The notes: generated by a model from the sequence alone, not told the origin. DNA of 64,000 nt from Corynebacterium yudongzhengii (GCF_003065405.1 NZ_CP026947.1:1426001-1490000), one strand, 5' to 3'; shown: positions 21,151 through 30,448, counted from the stretch's first letter. Numbers and translations are program-made.

Positions 21151-22094
21151 AGGTCGCCGGCGTCGCGGGTGAGAATGCCCGCGAGTTCTTGCACACCGGC
21201 ATACGCCGCCGCCGGGTTACCCAGCCGGCCTGCGGGGTAGACGTCCATGTTGCTAAGCCGGGCCGGGTCCACCCCGAGCTCTTCGGCGAGGCGCGCTAGG
21301 CGGATGGCAACACCACGCGGATCCCCCGCCACCTCAGCCGCGGCAACCCCGAGGCCGACTGCTTTCTCAGCCAGCGCGGTGCCCAGCCCGTCGAGCTGCG
21401 CGGTGCCTGCAACGCGCGCCGTATCGACGAGCACCTGACACGGCGAGACCTCCCACAGCGGCACCTGGCCGGACTGGTTGAGCAGCACCTCCCCCCCGAC
21501 CTCATCGACGAGGCTTTGCAGTTCGTCGTGCAGGTCCTGCGGGTGGATCGCGCGGATGGTGTCGAAGTCGTTCGTGCCCGGCACCTTGCCGGCGGCAATG
21601 GCACTCAGCCAGGGCTCATCGAGCTGCACGACGACCTCGCTCACCGAGAAACGCCGCTGCAGTTCCTGCCGGGTGGTCACGATGCCGTCGATCAGCGCGG
21701 CCGCGAGATCCCTCAAGGCGCCGGGGTCGGTGAGGACGCGGTGGCCGTCGGCAAGCTCTAAGTCGCACGCCAAAGATAAAGGCCCGCTGAGCTGCATCTT
21801 CACCCTAGGGATGGGTGGCCAGAGCGCCTGGGCGAGGTCGAGATCGCGCGCGAGGTGATCGGCAATCCGCACGGTGGCCAGGCGGGGCTGGTTGAGAAGC
21901 ACCCAGCCGCGCGGGCCGCGATCGATGCTTAAGTGTCCGATCATCGCGGCGGTCATGGCGGTGCGATCGTAACCGAGTCCGCGCTCGGGCATGATCGGCA
22001 GGTGTGGCATCTCGCCGGTCTCGCTGACGATGATGTCCAGGGCCTCAGGGACATCTGCGCCGGGAAGGGTGCCCAGCCCGTACGCGCGTGCCAC
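21147..22094 (-). CDS. MetE C-terminal-domain-like protein
   Basis: The 315-residue protein resembles the C-terminal barrel of cobalamin-independent methionine synthase (VQLDEPWLSAIAAG, LPIMPERGLGYDRTAM near the N-terminus). Full MetE is about 750 residues. Two points argue against classical methionine synthase activity: the short length and the absence of the DCGLK-type zinc-ligand motif; only SPCQVLVDT is Cys-containing near that place. Such short proteins sit beside mnmA in corynebacteria and are often labelled methionine synthase II; the true substrate is unknown. It begins 2 bp after the mnmA stop, so both are in one transcript. Confidence 0.7.
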   Translation of the reverse strand: MARAYGLGTLPGADVPEALDIIVSETGEMPHLPIMPERGLGYDRTAMTAAMIGHLSIDRGPRGWVLLNQPRLATVRIADHLARDLDLAQALWPPIPRVKMQLSGPLSLACDLELADGHRVLTDPGALRDLAAALIDGIVTTRQELQRRFSVSEVVVQLDEPWLSAIAAGKVPGTNDFDTIRAIHPQDLHDELQSLVDEVGGEVLLNQSGQVPLWEVSPCQVLVDTARVAGTAQLDGLGTALAEKAVGLGVAAAEVAGDPRGVAIRLARLAEELGVDPARLSNMDVYPAGRLGNPAAAYAGVQELAGILTRDAGDL

Positions 22095-22096
22095 GG

Positions 22097-23182
22097 TTAC
22101 TCCGCGTAAGCGCCGGTGATCGTGCCGGAGCCGAGCACGATGTCACCGAGGCCGTCGTCGGTGGGTAGGTAGAGCACCGCCGCCTGCCCGCGCGCGACGC
22201 CGCTTAGGGGCTCGTGGAGGGTGAGGGTCATGGCGGTGTCGTCGATACGCGCCGTGCACTTTGCGACGGAGCCGTGCGCGCGCACCTGCACCTGGCACTC
22301 GAGCTCGCCGTGCATGGCGGGGTGGAGGCGCTTGAGCCGGTCGGCGGTGATCGTGGTGACCTTCAGTGCCTCACGGGGGCCGACGGTGACGGTGCCGGTG
22401 GTGGCGTCGATGTCGGTGACGTAGCGCGGCTTGCCGTCGGCGGCGGGTCTCTTGATGTCGAGGCCCTTGCGCTGGCCGATGGTGTAGTTGAACGCGCCGT
22501 CGTGTTCCTTGAGCTCGTTGCCTTCGGTATCGACGATCATGCCGGGGCGCATCCCGATGGAACGGCCCAGAAAGGCCTGGGTGTTGCCATCCGGGATGAA
22601 GCAGATGTCGTAGGAGTCGGGTTTGGAGGCCGTCGAGAAGCCATGGCGGGCGGCCTCGGCGCGAATCTCCGGCTTCTCCGTGTCACCGACCGGGAAGAGG
22701 CAGTGCTCGAGCTCACGGCGCTCAAGCACGCCGAGAACGTAGGACTGGTCCTTCTGGGCATCCGGGGAGCGGCGGAGGTGGCCGTCGTCGTCGATCGTGG
22801 CGTAGTGGCCGGTGACGACGGCATCGAATCCGAGCGCCAAGCCCCGATCGAGCAGCGCGGCGAACTTGATCTTCTCGTTGCAGCGCAGGCACGGGTTCGG
22901 GGTCTCGCCGATGGCGTAGGACTCGACGAAGTCGTCGATGACCTCCTCCTTGAAGCGATCGGAGAAGTCCCAGACGTAGAACGGGATGCCGAGCTTGTCG
23001 CACACACGGCGGGCGTCGGCGGAATCCTCCAGCGAGCAGCACCCGCGTGCCGATTCCCGTGTCTGCTGCGCATCCTGCGTCAGCGCGAGGTGCACGCCGA
23101 CGACCTCGTGGCCGGCCTCCACCGCGCGCGCCGCCGCCACCGACGAGTCGACCCCGCCGCTCATCGCTGCCAGTACCCGCAT
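22097..23182 (-). CDS. mnmA: tRNA-specific 2-thiouridylase
   Basis: The 361-residue MnmA has the PP-loop [13 protein letters not shown] (residues 6-18) and catalytic cysteines C101 (LRCNEKIKF) and C194 (DICFIPDGN) expected for ATP-dependent thiolation of U34 in tRNA(Lys/Glu/Gln). [11 protein letters not shown] and the C-terminal beta-barrel complete the fold. Sulfur comes as persulfide from a cysteine desulfurase, and one is encoded about 1.3 kb away on the same strand. The gene is divergent from the spermidine-synthase-like gene. Confidence 0.96.
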   Translation of the reverse strand: MRVLAAMSGGVDSSVAAARAVEAGHEVVGVHLALTQDAQQTRESARGCCSLEDSADARRVCDKLGIPFYVWDFSDRFKEEVIDDFVESYAIGETPNPCLRCNEKIKFAALLDRGLALGFDAVVTGHYATIDDDGHLRRSPDAQKDQSYVLGVLERRELEHCLFPVGDTEKPEIRAEAARHGFSTASKPDSYDICFIPDGNTQAFLGRSIGMRPGMIVDTEGNELKEHDGAFNYTIGQRKGLDIKRPAADGKPRYVTDIDATTGTVTVGPREALKVTTITADRLKRLHPAMHGELECQVQVRAHGSVAKCTARIDDTAMTLTLHEPLSGVARGQAAVLYLPTDDGLGDIVLGSGTITGAYAE

Positions 23183-23279
23183 GAGCGCATGCTCCTTTCG
23201 TGCGTGTTCGTGTGTTTTCGCTGAACCAGCCTAGTGCGCTGGTCCAGCGAAAAGACAATCTCGGCTACCATATGCGGCC

Positions 23280-24113
23280 ATGGCACGGCGCACCTCTTAT
23301 CCCACCCCGGAGATCGGCACCTATGAGATTTCGACGGGCACCGCCGAGATCCTCGCCGACGACCTGCGCCCCGGCGGTTTCGTGCTGCATGTCAACGGGG
23401 TGCCCTCGTCCTATATCGTTCCCGGCGAGCCCGGGGAGATGGAGTTCGAATACCTGCAGTGGATGGGGCGGATGATCGGCGAGATCGTCGAGTACCACGT
23501 CCCGGCCGAACGTCTGCGGGTCACGCACCTCGGCGGGGCGGGGTGTTCGCTGGCCCGGTTCGTGGCGCATCACTGGCCGCAGGCGCGTAACTCGGTGGTC
23601 GAGGTGGACGCGAAGCTGGCGGAGCTCGTTCGGGAGCAGTTCGACATCCCGCGCTCGCCGACGGTGAAGATCCGCGTTGGCGAGGCACGCGCGGTCACGG
23701 ATTCCTTCCACCCGCACAGCCGGGATGTCATCGTGCGCGACGTCTTCTCCGGATCCACCACGCCGCACAGCTTGACGACGGTCGAGTTCTTCGCCTCCGC
23801 GCATGAGGCCTTGGCGCCGGGCGGGTGGTATCTGGCGAACTGCGGCACGCATGCGGACTTCGCTGAGGCCCGCGCGGAGATGGCTGGCATGCGCGAGGTG
23901 TTCGAGCACCTCGCGGTGATCGCTGATCCGCCGATGCTCAAAGGCCGGCGCTACGGGAACCTGGTGCTCATCGCCTCGGATACGCCGATCGAGATTTCAC
24001 CAGCGATGACGCGGGACCTCCTCGGCGGTGCGATGCCCGCGCACGTGAAGGGTGACGAGTGGTGTGACAACCGGATCGCCGGCGCGCCGCCGCGGCATGA
24101 TGAGGGTGTGTGA
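23280..24113 (+). CDS. Spermidine-synthase-like SAM-fold protein
   Basis: The 277-residue protein has the Rossmann methyltransferase core seen in polyamine aminopropyltransferases: VTHLGGAGCSLARFVAHHWP (SAM-binding loop, about 81-100), VVEVDAKLAELVREQFDI, and VIVRDVFSGSTTPHSLTT at the place of the catalytic Asp loop. These actinobacterial proteins replace the DSTDP loop by DVFSG and may not make spermidine. I would call it a spermidine-synthase-like protein without assigned substrate. It stands alone, and a repeat-filled gap follows. Confidence 0.78.
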   Translation: MARRTSYPTPEIGTYEISTGTAEILADDLRPGGFVLHVNGVPSSYIVPGEPGEMEFEYLQWMGRMIGEIVEYHVPAERLRVTHLGGAGCSLARFVAHHWPQARNSVVEVDAKLAELVREQFDIPRSPTVKIRVGEARAVTDSFHPHSRDVIVRDVFSGSTTPHSLTTVEFFASAHEALAPGGWYLANCGTHADFAEARAEMAGMREVFEHLAVIADPPMLKGRRYGNLVLIASDTPIEISPAMTRDLLGGAMPAHVKGDEWCDNRIAGAPPRHDEGV

Positions 24114-24160
24114 GGTGGTGTTTGCGATTTTGGTGGTTGTGTCACACCAGCCCCACCTTC

Positions 24161-24288
24161 CACAGCAGAAACTTGAACTCCGTTTAACCAGACGGCCGGT
24201 CGAAAGCACCCTCATAGAAAGGACTCTCGCGCGGTCGAAACCAGGACTCCTTAAGGGGGATCCCTTTCGACCAGCGCTAGCGCAACAC
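24161..24288 (-). repeat. Dispersed palindromic repeat, copy F, with tail
   Basis: Minus-strand copy: on the plus strand it reads tail CAGCAGAAACTTGAAC and CGTTTAACCAG, then GGTCGAAAGCACCCTCATAG, AAAGGACTCTCG, GGTCGAAACC, AGGACTCCTT, CCCTTTCGACCAGCGCTAGC. All core blocks are recognisable. Confidence 0.85.
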
Positions 24289-24359
24289 GCCCACGGGCTA
24301 ACCGACAGCCAGCAGACACCCGGGAACACCACCCCACCTCACACACCAACCCCGCCCGC

Positions 24360-24478
24360 CACAACAAAAACTTAAACGCCGTTTAACCAGACACCCGGTC
24401 GAAAGGACCCTCACAGAAAGGAGTCCCACGAAGTCGAAAGGACGCTTCCTTTCGACCGACTCCTTTCGACCAGCGCAA
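24360..24478 (-). repeat. Dispersed palindromic repeat, copy G, with tail and divergent core
   Basis: Minus-strand copy with tail CAACAAAAACTTAAACGCC and GTTTAACCAG, then GGTCGAAAGGACCCTCACAG, AAAGGAGTCC, GTCGAAAGGACG, CCTTTCGACCGACTCC, TTTCGACCAGCGC. It contains an extra GTCGAAAGG...CCTTTCGAC pair compared with the other copies, as if the inner arm had been duplicated. Confidence 0.82.
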
Positions 24479-24533
24479 AAGCAACACGCACACGGGCCAA
24501 CCCCACCAAACGCCAACCCCCAGAACAGAAAAC

Positions 24534-25652
24534 CTACCGCTGCCCGGCCAAACGCGCGCGCTGCACGACGTCCGCGATCTCCGCGCTGAAAGCAGAGACG
24601 TCCTCCTCCGTCGTCGTCGGCCCCAACGACAGCCGCAGGGACCCGATCCCCTCATCCAACGTGAGCCCCATCGCCTCCAGCGTCTCTGACCTCCGGCTGA
24701 CTCCGGAGTGGCAGGCTGAGCCGGTGGAGGCGGAAATGCCCAGGCTATCGAGCAGCATGATGAGCGAGTCGCCGTCGGCACCCGGGAAGGATACGTGCAG
24801 GTGGCTCGGCAGCACCGGCTCGCGGGAGTTGATCACCACGTCGTCGACCTGCCGGCAGATCTCGCTTTCGAGCCGGTCGCGCAGGCGCTGCACGCGGGTG
24901 TGTTCGGCCTCGCGCTCATCGTAGGCTTCCTGCAGCGCGGCGGCGGTGGCGGCCGCAGCGGCGACGTCGACCGTACCGGGCCGGATTCCGCGCTCCTGGC
25001 CGCCGCCGTGCAGAATCGCCGAAGGCGCCGGCGAGCGCCGCGCCAGCAGGAACCCGGTTCCGCGCGGGCCGCCGAACTTGTGGGCGGAGGCGGCGAGCGT
25101 CGTGATGCCGAGGGCGTGAAAGTCGATCTCCAGCTTGCCGACGGCCTGCACCGCATCCACATGCATCGGGCTCTTTGTCGCCGCCGCACGGGCGGCGATC
25201 TCCTCGATCGGCTGAATCGCGCCTGTCTCGTTGTTGGCCATCATGCAGGTCACGACGGCGGCCGGCGTATCCAGGGCAGAAAAGTCCACCACGTGCCCGG
25301 AGCGATCCACCCCAAGGTAGTCGACCTCCGCTTCTAAGGCGCGCACCGTTTCCGCCACCGCGGGATGCTCGAGCGGGCTGGTCACCACCCGCGAGCTCGA
25401 CGCTGCGGAAAAGAGCCCCTGGATAGCGAGGTTGTCGGCCTCCGTGCCGGAGGCGGTGAAAATCACCTCGATGGGATCGGCACCGAGCAGCGCGGCGATC
25501 TGTTCGCGGGCGTCGTCGAGCACGCTGCGCGCGCGACGCCCAGCAGCATACGCTGCGCCGGGGTTGAGCTTGTCGGCGTGCTTGACATACGCCTCGATGG
25601 CCACCGCGCGCATGGGCGAGGTGGCCGCGTGGTCGAAGTAGGTGGGCTGCAC
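24534..25652 (-). CDS. Cysteine desulfurase (NifS/IscS-like)
   Basis: The 372-residue PLP enzyme has the Schiff-base lysine K192 (ASAHKFGGPRGTGFL) and the sulfur-accepting C314 in TGSACHSGVSRRSE. The N-terminal YFDHAATSPMR and HPAVAETV segments fit class I IscS/NifS proteins. It removes sulfur from cysteine and passes persulfide to partners, very likely MnmA on the same strand at 22.1-23.2 kb, and possibly Fe-S assembly. It ends a run etfB-etfA-desulfurase; only 3 bp separate it from etfA. Confidence 0.93.
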   Translation of the reverse strand: MQPTYFDHAATSPMRAVAIEAYVKHADKLNPGAAYAAGRRARSVLDDAREQIAALLGADPIEVIFTASGTEADNLAIQGLFSAASSSRVVTSPLEHPAVAETVRALEAEVDYLGVDRSGHVVDFSALDTPAAVVTCMMANNETGAIQPIEEIAARAAATKSPMHVDAVQAVGKLEIDFHALGITTLAASAHKFGGPRGTGFLLARRSPAPSAILHGGGQERGIRPGTVDVAAAAATAAALQEAYDEREAEHTRVQRLRDRLESEICRQVDDVVINSREPVLPSHLHVSFPGADGDSLIMLLDSLGISASTGSACHSGVSRRSETLEAMGLTLDEGIGSLRLSLGPTTTEEDVSAFSAEIADVVQRARLAGQR

Positions 25653-25655
25653 CTT

Positions 25656-26609
25656 TTACTTCCGGGAGTTGATCTCGTTGGTCAGGGCCGGGACGATCTC
25701 GTGGAGATCACCCACGACACCCAAGTCGGCGATCTGGAAGAAGGGCTCATCGCCATCGGAGTTGATCACAACGATCGTGCCCGCCGTCTGCATACCGGAC
25801 AGGTGCTGGATCGCGCCCGAGATGCCGGCACCGATGTAGAGCTCCGGCGAGATCGTCTCGCCGGTCTGGCCGATCTGGGCGCTGGCGTCGTACCAGCCCT
25901 CGTCGACGGCGTCGCGGGTGGCGCCGACGGCGGCGTTGAGGCTATCGGCCAAAGGCTCGATGACCTCGTGGAAGCCCTCTTCCGAGCCCACGCCGCGCCC
26001 GCCAGCCACGACCGCCTTCGCAGACGCGAGAGCCGGGCGGTCGCCGGCCTCGGCCGGGGTGAAGTTGGTGACGGTGACGTCCTTGGCCGTGGCGGCCGGC
26101 AGCGGCATCGGGGCGATGGTGCCGGACGCGGGCGCGGGCTCCGCCTTCACGGAGCCCGGGCGCACGGTGTAGATCGGGCAGTTGCCGCCAACCACGGCGG
26201 TGGCATCGACCGTGCCGCCGAAGAGCAGGTGCTCGGCGGAGCGATCGGCGTTGATACGCACGACGTTGGCGAGCACACCGGAGGCCAGGCGCGCACCGAG
26301 GCGACCGGCGATCTCGTTGCCGGTGTTGGTGCCCGCGATGACGATCGGGGCCGGGTTGGCGGCACCGAGGCCGTGCAGGGCGTCGACCTCCGGGGTGATG
26401 AGGCGCTTGTCGTAGTCGTCGGCAGTGGCGTCGATGATCTGCTCGGCGCCTAGGGCCGCGAGCTCTGTGGCCAGGTCGTTGACGGTGCCCTCCGGGCCGA
26501 CAACGACGGCGGAGACCACGCCCAGCGGGCGGGCGGCGGTGATGAGCTCCGCGGTGACCTCCGAGAGCTGACCGCGGTCGTGCTCGACGAGAACGTAGAC
26601 GTGGGACAT
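25656..26609 (-). CDS. etfA: Electron transfer flavoprotein alpha subunit
   Basis: The 317-residue EtfA/FixB has the N-terminal HVYVLVEHDRGQLSEVT and the C-terminal FAD-binding domain with SPELYIGAGISGAIQHLSGMQ and GTIVVINSDGDEPFF. With EtfB it carries electrons from acyl-CoA and other dehydrogenases toward the quinone pool. It lies 30 bp downstream of etfB and directly upstream of the cysteine desulfurase. Confidence 0.95.
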   Translation of the reverse strand: MSHVYVLVEHDRGQLSEVTAELITAARPLGVVSAVVVGPEGTVNDLATELAALGAEQIIDATADDYDKRLITPEVDALHGLGAANPAPIVIAGTNTGNEIAGRLGARLASGVLANVVRINADRSAEHLLFGGTVDATAVVGGNCPIYTVRPGSVKAEPAPASGTIAPMPLPAATAKDVTVTNFTPAEAGDRPALASAKAVVAGGRGVGSEEGFHEVIEPLADSLNAAVGATRDAVDEGWYDASAQIGQTGETISPELYIGAGISGAIQHLSGMQTAGTIVVINSDGDEPFFQIADLGVVGDLHEIVPALTNEINSRK

Positions 26610-26639
26610 GTTCTAGAGTTTCCTTCCTAAACGTTCTTG

Positions 26640-27431
26640 TTAAATGAGGTCGCGGTCTGCGAGGTAGTCAGCGATGCGCTTCGCGGCGGCGGCCGGGTCG
26701 CCCGCGTCGAAGATCTCGCCGGCCTCGCGCGGCGGGCGCGCCGCGGAGGTGTTCACGCGGGTGGCGGACGCGTTGAGGCCGACCTGGCTGGGATCGACGC
26801 CAATGCCCGCGAGATCGTAGGTGGTGATCTCGTGCGCCTTGGCGGCCTTCATGCGCTTGAAGTTGGGATAGCGCGGATTGTCGGCCTTGTCGGTGACGGT
26901 GATGATCGCCGGCAGCTGGGCGGCGAGCTCCCAGGTGCCGCGCGCGTCACGACGGGTCGCCGTCGCGGTATCGCCCTCCACGGACAGGCCGGTGACCTCG
27001 GTGAGCGCAGGGATCTGACGGTATTCCGCGAGCAGGCCGGGCACCAGGCCGGTATCGCCGTCGGAGGAGGCGGCGCCCATGACGATGACGCGCACATCCT
27101 CGATCTGGTTGAGCAGGTTGTTCAGCGCCCAGGCGGTGGCGATCGCATCGGAGCCGGCGAGCGCGTCGTCGGTGAGGCGGACGGCGTCGTCGGCACCCAT
27201 GGCCAGGGCCTTGCGCAGGGCCTCATCCGCTGCGGCCGGCCCCATCGTGGCGGCGATGACGCTTAAGGACTCATCGGCCTCTTTGAGGCGCAGCGCCTGC
27301 TCGACGGCGTACTCGTTGACCTCGTCGATGACGTTGTCCACGCTTTCGCGGTCGAGGGTGTGATCGTCGGTCAAGGACTTGACCGACCACGTGTCGGGCA
27401 CATGCTTGACGAGCACCACAATGGCGGACAT
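26640..27431 (-). CDS. etfB: Electron transfer flavoprotein beta subunit
   Basis: From ATG 27431 the product is 263 residues, with IVVLVKHVPDT at the start, NEYAVEQALRLKE and the AMP-binding MGADDAVRLTDDALAGSDA / SSDGDTGLVPGLLAEY region. The open frame extends upstream to 27563, but that part is not family-like and GAAAGGTGC precedes 27431. EtfB pairs with EtfA in the cytoplasm. It is first in the etfBA-desulfurase operon; an A/T-rich 90-bp gap upstream should hold the promoter. Confidence 0.94.
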   Translation of the reverse strand: MSAIVVLVKHVPDTWSVKSLTDDHTLDRESVDNVIDEVNEYAVEQALRLKEADESLSVIAATMGPAAADEALRKALAMGADDAVRLTDDALAGSDAIATAWALNNLLNQIEDVRVIVMGAASSDGDTGLVPGLLAEYRQIPALTEVTGLSVEGDTATATRRDARGTWELAAQLPAIITVTDKADNPRYPNFKRMKAAKAHEITTYDLAGIGVDPSQVGLNASATRVNTSAARPPREAGEIFDAGDPAAAAKRIADYLADRDLI

Positions 27432-27523
27432 GCGTTCTGCACCTTTCGGGTTGCGAATAATTTGCTCACATTTTTGTGCGGTAATTCTACAGGGTACGAC
27501 AGTACTCCCCGACGAGGCCGTCG

Positions 27524-28633
27524 CTAAAGCCCGGCGCGCGCAGCGTGCTCCCGCGGCAAGCACACGAACGCCGTCGCCGAATCGCCGATACGGGCGATGA
27601 CCACCGCCCGCGGCTGATCGCCGGTGAGTTTGAGCTTCTTGCGCAAGCGGTCGGGATCGATATCCACGCCGCGCACCAAGATCTCCACGCTGCCCGCACG
27701 CTGGGCCTTCAACGCCGAGCGCAGCTTCTTCAGCGGGACGGCCTCCAGGATCTCGAAGCCCGAGTAGCCTTGCGGGATCCTGTCTCCGGTGAGGTAGGCG
27801 ATGTGTTCGTCAAGCATGTGCAGGCCTTCGCGATACGCGAAGTGGCGCACCAGCCCGGCGCGCACGATCGCCCCGTCCGGGTCGACGATATAGCGCCCCG
27901 GGGAACCGGCGCTGACGTCGTCGTCGAGAAGATCGGTGAGCCGGTCGCTAAAACCTGCCTGGTGGATCACCGCCTCGCGGCGCTCGTCGCCTTCGGCGAG
28001 ATCCGCGGTATAGAGGCAGGTTTCTTTCACTCCCCCGGCCACCGACGAGACGCTGACCAGCCCGTCCCACTGCGAGTAGTCGATGCCCGGCGCGCACTTG
28101 ATCGCCATGGGGTGTCCGCGCCAGGCGGTCACCAGCTCGTCGAGGGGCGGGATGGTCTCGCGGATGCGCCGGCCGCCCGCCCGCCGCGCGGGGTCGGCGA
28201 CCATGACGGAATCGCGGCTAACGGGGTGCAGGGCGTCGGCACGCACCAGCCAGCGTCCCGGCAGGTTGAGCGCGGCCATGCGCAGCCGGATGGGGTCGAG
28301 GTCGCTGCCGAGCCACTCGCCGTCGATGAAGCGGGCTTCGGTGCCGATAGAGCAGGTGACGTCGTGGACGAAGCGCCCCGCTAGACGACGGGCGCGCTCC
28401 CTCGCCACCGGCGCCGCGGTCGCCTGCTGGGCGGCGTCGTGGTCGGCGAACCAGCCGTCGGGAAGCTTGCCGCTAGCCCGGGCCTGTAAAAGCTCGATGA
28501 CCGCGCGGCCGTAGTCGCCATAGGCGGCGCGGGCCTTCTGCGCATCGGCGAGGGCGGACTTCTTGGTCAGGCCTAATTCGATGTCGATGTCTGTGTGCGC
28601 GAGGAAGTCGAGTTCTTTACTGCTAAAGGCCAT
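27524..28633 (-). CDS. THUMP-like-domain class I SAM-dependent methyltransferase
   Basis: The 369-residue product (ATG 28633) has a methyltransferase core with VHDVTCSIGTEARF (SAM loop), GSDLDPIRLRMAALN and VRADALHPV. The C-terminal region (SGFEILEAVPLKKLRSALK, VEILVRGVDIDPDRLRKKLKL) is the THUMP-like domain of actinobacterial and Bacteroidetes proteins. It is probably an RNA methyltransferase, but no NPPY-type catalytic motif is evident. It overlaps the NUDIX gene by 11 bp, so the two are coupled. Confidence 0.8.
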   Translation of the reverse strand: MAFSSKELDFLAHTDIDIELGLTKKSALADAQKARAAYGDYGRAVIELLQARASGKLPDGWFADHDAAQQATAAPVARERARRLAGRFVHDVTCSIGTEARFIDGEWLGSDLDPIRLRMAALNLPGRWLVRADALHPVSRDSVMVADPARRAGGRRIRETIPPLDELVTAWRGHPMAIKCAPGIDYSQWDGLVSVSSVAGGVKETCLYTADLAEGDERREAVIHQAGFSDRLTDLLDDDVSAGSPGRYIVDPDGAIVRAGLVRHFAYREGLHMLDEHIAYLTGDRIPQGYSGFEILEAVPLKKLRSALKAQRAGSVEILVRGVDIDPDRLRKKLKLTGDQPRAVVIARIGDSATAFVCLPREHAARAGL

Positions 28634-29480
28634 AGTGTCCTCCGACGCGGTCTTCAGGGATGCCGGCGAAGTACTCCTCGTAGCGGGGATCGTCGACGGG
28701 ATCGCCGATGATCGGGTTGAGGTCGGCGTCTTTGGTGGCGGCCATGACCTCGGCGACGGTGTCGAACTCGCAGAGCTCGGCCAGCTGCGCCCAGGTGGGC
28801 AGAACGAAGCGGACCAGGCCGTGGCGCCAGCCTTCCAAAAGCAGCGAGGGCGGAAACCAGTTGGCATCATCGGCCTCGCTGGTATCGCCATCCGGGTTCT
28901 GGCCCTCCGGTACGGCGGCGATGAAGGAAAAGGTGTCGAACCAGTTGCCCGACTCGGAGACACCCACCCAGCGCGCCCAGGGGCGCACGAGATCCGAGCG
29001 GACCTTCAGGGAGTGATCGCTGAGCACGTCGGTCAGGGCCTTGCGGTGGGTCGAGAGATTGTGGCGTTCGTCGTGCAGGTAGGAGGCATCAGAGACGACG
29101 GTGCCGTCATCGCCGACGGCCAAGAGCGTGCCAGTCTCCTCGTAGAGCTCGCGCACCGCGGCGAAGACGAGGGCGTGGGCCTTGTATTTGGTCACCCCCA
29201 TCGTGCGGGCGACCGAGACGACCGAAGGCCCGCTCCACAGATCGCCCGAGTCCCAGCTACGCGGCGGGAAGTCGCGGGGGTCGACCCCGCCGCCGGGAAA
29301 GACCGTCATGCCGGGGTAGTTCGACATGGTGTGCACGCGTTCCTGGACCCAGACCTCGAGGCCTTCCTCGCCGTCGCGGATGAGCAGGACCGTCGCCGCC
29401 AAGCGGCCGCCGTTGTAGCCGGATCGGTCCGAGGGGTCGATCCAATCCCCGGCGTCACTCGACAGCGCTCCCGAAGCCAT
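28623..29480 (-). CDS. NUDIX-family hydrolase
   Basis: The 285-residue protein has TVLLIRDGEEGLEVWVQER, SNYPGMTVFPGGGVDPRDF and, after a long insertion, AAVRELYEETGTLLAV, which is the REx2EExGT Nudix helix. The insertion between GGG and the REL helix is typical of the NUDT19/CoA-pyrophosphatase-like branch, so a CoA-ester or nucleotide-sugar substrate is possible. It lies between the ABC ATPase and the THUMP-like gene on one strand with short gaps. Confidence 0.82.
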   Translation of the reverse strand: MASGALSSDAGDWIDPSDRSGYNGGRLAATVLLIRDGEEGLEVWVQERVHTMSNYPGMTVFPGGGVDPRDFPPRSWDSGDLWSGPSVVSVARTMGVTKYKAHALVFAAVRELYEETGTLLAVGDDGTVVSDASYLHDERHNLSTHRKALTDVLSDHSLKVRSDLVRPWARWVGVSESGNWFDTFSFIAAVPEGQNPDGDTSEADDANWFPPSLLLEGWRHGLVRFVLPTWAQLAELCEFDTVAEVMAATKDADLNPIIGDPVDDPRYEEYFAGIPEDRVGGHYGL

Positions 29481-29491
29481 GCCCTCAAAGC

Positions 29492-30337
29492 CTACTTCCG
29501 GTGGGCGCCCCCGCGGCGGATACGGCGGGCGAAGTAGCGCTCCCCAACCTTTTCGACCGAAATCGGCTGGTGGAAGGCGCGGGAGATGTTCTCACTGGTC
29601 AGGACATCGTCGATGAGGCCTTGGGCGACGATCTGGCCTTCGTCGAGAAGCATGGCGTGGGTAAAGCCATAAGGGATCTCCTCAACGTGGTGGGTGATCA
29701 TGACCACCGCCGGCGCGTCCGGATTCAGCGCCAGATCGCCGAGGTAGGCCACGAGGTCCTCGCGCCCGCCTAAGTCCATGCCGGCGCCGGGCTCGTCGAG
29801 GATGAGCAGCTCCGGGTTGGTCATCATGGCGCGCGCTATGAGCACGCGCTTCTTCTCGCCCTCGCTCAAGGTGCCCCAGGTGCGATCGACGAGGTGGATC
29901 GCACCGACCTGCTCTAAGATCTCGACGGCCTGATCGCGGTCCATCTCATCGTATTCCTCGAGCCAGCGCCCGAGCACGGCATAACCGGCGGAGATCACCA
30001 GATCGCCCACCTGCTCGTTGGGAGGGATGCGGTTGCCCATCGCCGACGAGGAGATGCCGATCATGGCGCGCAGATCGCGCATGTCCGTACGCCCGATCTG
30101 CTCGCCGAGCAAGAACGCGATGCCGCGCGTGGGGAAAGCCTCGGCCGCGGCCATGCGCACCAGCGTGGTCTTGCCCGCGCCGTTGGGCCCGATGATGACC
30201 CAGCGCTCATCCAGCTCGACCTGCCAGTCGACCGGGCCGACCAGAGTGCGGCCATTGCGGATGAACTCGACCCCGCGGAAATCGATGAGATGATCGGGGT
30301 CCGGGGCGGGGATGTCTTCAGTCCTTGAGTCAGTCAC
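29492..30337 (-). CDS. ABC transporter ATP-binding protein without visible permease
   Basis: The 281-residue ATPase has Walker A GPNGAGKTT (about residues 51-59), the signature LSEGEKKRVLIARAMM and Walker B LLILDEPGAGMD with a switch His (VMITHHVEEIP). No membrane subunit is adjacent. The family (YlmA/ModF-like stand-alone ATPases) lacks a firm role. It begins the run ABC-NUDIX-THUMP-like and is divergent from glgE. Confidence 0.85.
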   Translation of the reverse strand: MTDSRTEDIPAPDPDHLIDFRGVEFIRNGRTLVGPVDWQVELDERWVIIGPNGAGKTTLVRMAAAEAFPTRGIAFLLGEQIGRTDMRDLRAMIGISSSAMGNRIPPNEQVGDLVISAGYAVLGRWLEEYDEMDRDQAVEILEQVGAIHLVDRTWGTLSEGEKKRVLIARAMMTNPELLILDEPGAGMDLGGREDLVAYLGDLALNPDAPAVVMITHHVEEIPYGFTHAMLLDEGQIVAQGLIDDVLTSENISRAFHQPISVEKVGERYFARRIRRGGAHRK

Positions 30338-30448
30338 ACCCCCATTGTGTCCGAAATTTCACTCCGCCGGTGCAAGTGACACAGCTGCGTTAATCTGGGC
30401 GCCAGATCCACCGTTCGTTTCTCTTCATCCAGAGTAAGGAAACACATC

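Larger units (their letters stand above)
24114..24533. other. Repeat-filled convergent gap between the spermidine-synthase-like and desulfurase genes
   Basis: 420 bp without a gene. It is occupied by palindromic copies F and G in minus orientation, each with its TTAAAC-type tail. The spacer between them is the reverse complement of the type seen at 1.7 and 12.9 kb. No terminator other than the palindromes themselves is visible. Confidence 0.8.

Noticed and set aside
24197..24288. Short peptides ending in RSKPGLL or RSKPVLL encoded in several repeats
   Set aside because: The same peptide arises only because the palindrome sequence is repeated. There is no ribosome-binding site, and the frame is not kept in all copies.
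27432..27563. An N-terminal extension of EtfB
   Set aside because: The extra residues do not resemble EtfB, and a ribosome-binding site precedes the shorter start.
30345..30365. A GlxR (CRP-like) site upstream of glgE (TGTG...CAC)
   Set aside because: The half-sites are 17 bp across and mismatched compared with the 16-bp TGTGA-N6-TCACA pattern.
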